Assembly (NCBI GenBank): GCA_028287135.1
Contig: JAQBQE010000026.1
Span: 1 to 64,000, forward strand
DNA: 64,000 bases
Reading direction: 5' to 3'
DNA from: Myxococcales bacterium
GTDB lineage: Bacteria; Myxococcota_A; Polyangia; Haliangiales; Haliangiaceae
A program made the translations under genes and the position numbers. The first letter of the stretch is position 1. Every line of letters starts with the position of its first letter. The notes under the pieces are model-generated. The model was given only the letters and a program-made list of their open reading frames with translations. It was not told the origin of the DNA and did no database searches. Positions 62,018 through 64,000 of this stretch are shown here, one piece after another.

Positions 62018-62899
62018 CTAGATCCGGGGAACGGCGGGCGCGAGCTCGGCGCTCTCGCGCAGCTTCTGCGGCACCGGGAAGCCAGGCATCGTCGTCGGAG
62101 GACGCGCGGCGGGCTCGGCCGTCGCGGTCGCGGGCTCGCCGCGCTTCTCGGACGCGGCGCGCTTCACGAGCTCGCGGTACGCGACGATCCAGCGGTTCAC
62201 CGCGGTTCCGGTCGAGCCGATCGCACAGACCAGCAGCGTGGTCCCGAGGATCGGTGCGACGAGGTGCGCGGTCGCGGGCACCGCGTGGTACCAGGCGGCG
62301 ACGAGGGTACCGGCAGCGGTGAGCACGACGCGCTCTGCCCGTTGCATGACACCGCCGTGCAGGTTGAGGCCGAGGCCCTCCGCGCGAGCACGCGTGTAGC
62401 TGACCATCTGCGACGCGCCGATCGCGCCGACCGCGGCGAGCATCCACGACGTGTCACGGAGAAACCAGATGTACCCGCTGAACGCGAACAGCTCGCCCCA
62501 CCGATCCGAGACGGAGTCGAACAGCGCACCGGCGGTCGTCTGCTCGCCGTTGAGGCGCGCGAGGCGTCCGTCGAGCGCATCGAGGATGCCGGCGAACGCG
62601 AACATCCATACGGCGCCGGTGAGATGGCCGGTCGCCGCGGCGACGCCGGTCAGCGCACACAGCAGCAACGACAGCGCGGTGATCGTGTTCGCAGAGACGC
62701 GGCCGACGAGCAGGCGCTCGAGCGGCGTCATCATCCAGACCAGGTACCGGCCCCAGAACGCGCCGAAGAACTGGTTGTGCTTCGCACCCTTCACCACGGG
62801 GTCGTGACCGCTCGCCGACAGCGCGACGAAGATCACGAGACCGATCACGAACACTGCGAGCAGCAGTAACGCGGGGGCGAGGAGGTAAAACCGTTCCAC
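62018..62899 (-). CDS. CDP-alcohol phosphatidyltransferase family protein
   Basis: A 293-residue inner-membrane enzyme starting at GTG. The catalytic motif D-G-x2-A-R-x(7-8)-G-x3-D-x3-D is present in LDALDGRLARLNGEQTTAGALFDSVSD, with six or more membrane helices around it. It transfers a phosphatidyl group from CDP-diacylglycerol (or a related donor) to an alcohol such as glycerol 3-phosphate or inositol phosphate. A divergent PgpA gene lies beyond, which points to phosphatidylglycerol synthesis. It is longer than typical PgsA (~180), with an N-terminal extra helix and a Pro/Ala tail. Confidence 0.87.
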   Translation of the reverse strand: MERFYLLAPALLLLAVFVIGLVIFVALSASGHDPVVKGAKHNQFFGAFWGRYLVWMMTPLERLLVGRVSANTITALSLLLCALTGVAAATGHLTGAVWMFAFAGILDALDGRLARLNGEQTTAGALFDSVSDRWGELFAFSGYIWFLRDTSWMLAAVGAIGASQMVSYTRARAEGLGLNLHGGVMQRAERVVLTAAGTLVAAWYHAVPATAHLVAPILGTTLLVCAIGSTGTAVNRWIVAYRELVKRAASEKRGEPATATAEPAARPPTTMPGFPVPQKLRESAELAPAVPRI

Positions 62900-63025
62900 T
62901 GGGTCCTGAGCTTTTTGGACGGAGAAGTAGACTCAAAAGTCAGTTAACACGGTCGGATCAGAACGTCCAAGGTCAAAGGGTGGCATCGATCCCCCTAACT
63001 GTCGAAAAATCACGAGGATGGAGTA
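62900..63025. promoter_or_regulatory. divergent promoter region, lipid genes
   Basis: This 126-bp gap is AT-richer than its surroundings (for example near 62914-62950 and 63000-63030) and divides the divergent phosphatidyltransferase and pgpA genes. It should contain both promoters. AGGA lies 8 nt before the leftward GTG and GAGG lies 8 nt before the rightward TTG. I cannot define -35 or -10 elements confidently. Confidence 0.4.
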
Positions 63026-63523
63026 TTGTTTCACCACGTGAACGGTGTGGCAAAGGCGCTCGCGACGGCACTTGGCGCGGGCTACTCGCCGGTTGCGCCG
63101 GGCACCTGTGGAACGTTCGTGGCAGTGCCGCTCGCCTGGGCGCTGGCGTCACTTCCCCTGTGGCTGTTCCTCACGGTGACCTCCGCGATCACGTTGATCG
63201 CGATCTGGGCCGCGGCCCGCGCGGACCTCGCGTGGGGCACCCACGACAGTGGCCGGATCGTGATCGACGAGGTCGCAGGCTACCTCGTCACGATGGCGCT
63301 GGTGCCGCGCGACAGTGGGACGGCGCTCGCGATCGGGTTCGTGGTGTTCCGGTTCTTCGACATCGTCAAGCCGCCTCCGGTCCGCTGGCTCGACGAGAAC
63401 CTGCCCGGCGGTTGGGGCGTGGTCCTCGATGACGTCGCCGCCGGCGTGATGGGCGCCGCCGTGATGTTCGCGCTCCTCCATTTCGGAGCGATCGCGTGGG
63501 TCGCCCGGACTATAGTCCCGTGA
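63026..63523 (+). CDS. pgpA: phosphatidylglycerophosphatase A
   Basis: A 165-residue membrane enzyme that removes the phosphate from phosphatidylglycerophosphate. Family signatures: GYSPVAPGTCGTFVAVPL, IDEVAGYLVTM, and RFFDIVKPPPVRWLDENLPGGWGVVLDDVAAG. Three or four membrane helices. The start is probably the TTG at 63026, placed 8 nt after GAGG; the GTG at 63038 is the alternative. It is divergent from the CDP-alcohol phosphatidyltransferase, the previous step of the same pathway. Its stop overlaps the next ATG (TGATG). Confidence 0.92.
   Translation: MFHHVNGVAKALATALGAGYSPVAPGTCGTFVAVPLAWALASLPLWLFLTVTSAITLIAIWAAARADLAWGTHDSGRIVIDEVAGYLVTMALVPRDSGTALAIGFVVFRFFDIVKPPPVRWLDENLPGGWGVVLDDVAAGVMGAAVMFALLHFGAIAWVARTIVP
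63511..63516 (+). promoter_or_regulatory. leaderless-type -10 (TATAGT) inside a 12-bp palindrome
   Basis: TATAGT ends 6 nt before the ATG at 63523 and is the centre of GGACTATAGTCC (63507-63518), a perfect palindrome. It lies in the last codons of pgpA. Confidence 0.45.
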
Positions 63524-64000
63524 TGAGCGGCCGGTTGCGCGCGACGATCCTGGCGAGCCTCCTGGTGCCCGCGATCGCGCTCGCCAATGGTCGCGCGCCG
63601 CTGACCAATGGCGTGTACCTGCGCCCCGGCGACGACCAGGCGCTCTACGTCCGCACGACGTTCGGCCTGCTGATCAGCCACGATGCCGGGTGCACGTTCC
63701 GCTGGGTGTGCGAGAAGGCGGTCGGCTACGGCGGCACGTTCGATCCGAAGTACGCGATCGCGACGGACGGGACGATCTTCGCCACCACGTTCGAGGGGCT
63801 CCACGTCAGTCGCGACGGTGGCTGCAGCTGGGTCGTCGCCACCGCCGAGCTGCCCCAGACCGATCCCAACCGGCTCGCCGATCGCTGGATCGACGCGATC
63901 GACATCGGCCCGACCGGCGAGGTCTGGATCGCGACGGCGGAGAGTGCCGGTGCCAACGACGTCTACGTCTCGACCGACAACGGCGTCACGTTCACGCCGC
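63523..64000 (+). CDS. secreted beta-propeller (BNR/Asp-box-like) protein, partial
   Basis: An open frame of 159 codons that runs off the window. It begins with a signal peptide (MSGRLRATILASLLVPAIALA). The mature part has repeats of the sialidase/photosystem-stability type: LYVRTTFGLLISHDAGCTFRWVCEKA, ATTFEGLHVSRDGGCSWVVATAE, and VYVSTDNGVTFTP, each with the S-x-D-x-G-x-x-W/F Asp-box. Such proteins fold as beta-propellers on the cell surface. The ATG overlaps the pgpA stop in TGATG, yet it has its own TATAGT hexamer. Confidence 0.8.
   Translation, partial: MSGRLRATILASLLVPAIALANGRAPLTNGVYLRPGDDQALYVRTTFGLLISHDAGCTFRWVCEKAVGYGGTFDPKYAIATDGTIFATTFEGLHVSRDGGCSWVVATAELPQTDPNRLADRWIDAIDIGPTGEVWIATAESAGANDVYVSTDNGVTFTP

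Overview
The window is very GC-rich and gene-dense. It carries Hanks-type Ser/Thr kinases (four), an NtrC-type sigma-54 activator, many lipoproteins, and secreted proteins ending in the Cys/hydrophobic/poly-Arg MYXO-CTERM sorting signal. This combination points to a Myxococcota bacterium, probably of the Haliangium/Kofleriaceae type; the assignment rests on protein content only. About 62 protein genes are visible, on both strands. I see no tRNA, rRNA, CRISPR array, prophage or intact insertion sequence.

Layout. 0.1-4.8 kb: a membrane protein, a sigma factor coupled to a zinc-finger Ser/Thr kinase, and a DUF3634 protein. 4.8-8.6 kb (minus): an MNT-HEPN toxin/antitoxin-like pair with a damaged HEPN gene, then recN and nadK. 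8.8-9.7 kb: rplM-rpsI with promoter and terminator. 9.9-12.7 kb: an NtrB/NtrC-like two-component pair. 12.8-16.2 kb: a Cys-rich protein, DoxX, a lipoprotein with a duplicated domain, a DEDDh exonuclease and another lipoprotein. 16.2-20.8 kb: a 1535-residue kinase/cyclase-like/ATPase/TPR protein. 20.9-24.9 kb: an amino-acid permease, a cupin, a SCO1-type copper chaperone, a repeat-filled gap and a CaCA antiporter. 25.1-31.2 kb: three tandem metalloprotease-like MYXO-CTERM paralogs; the second and third run by 4-bp overlaps into a DUF455 ferritin-like gene and an ATP-grasp-like gene. 31.2-35.1 kb: a lipoprotein, a sirtuin, MgtE and an unknown protein. 35.1-35.45 kb: a cassette bounded by inverted repeats with a broken four-helix-bundle gene. 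35.5-42.7 kb: M14 carboxypeptidase, ApaH, a lipoprotein, a kinase and an ABC-F ATPase. 42.8-46.7 kb: small unknowns, a di-iron protein and a copper-monooxygenase-like lipoprotein. 46.7-49.2 kb: a threonine-degradation operon (tdh-kbl) ending in bolA. 49.3-52 kb: a kinase with PEGA repeats and a TonB-C-like end. 52-56.6 kb: a cupredoxin, a TetR regulator with a divergent R2-like di-iron protein, and a three-gene operon with two metallo-beta-lactamase-fold proteins. 56.7-64 kb: PanE-like, YfhO-like, PHA-system protein, exonuclease III, phospholipid synthesis genes, and the start of a beta-propeller protein.

Two patterns run through the window. First, translational coupling by ATGA, GTGA or TGATG overlaps is common, so many neighbours are probably co-translated. 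Second, at least 17 genes have a TANNNT hexamer that ends only 6-9 nt before the start codon, with no Shine-Dalgarno sequence. That is the layout of leaderless transcription, and it also helps choose start codons here.

The observations most worth following are the leaderless-promoter pattern; the inverted-repeat-bounded four-helix-bundle remnant; the HEPN gene whose conserved motif sits out of frame between two compensating one-base indels; the three QExxH metalloprotease-like paralogs linked to DUF455 and ATP-grasp genes; and a bacterial lipoprotein that has all six copper ligands of peptidylglycine monooxygenase with near-matching spacing.
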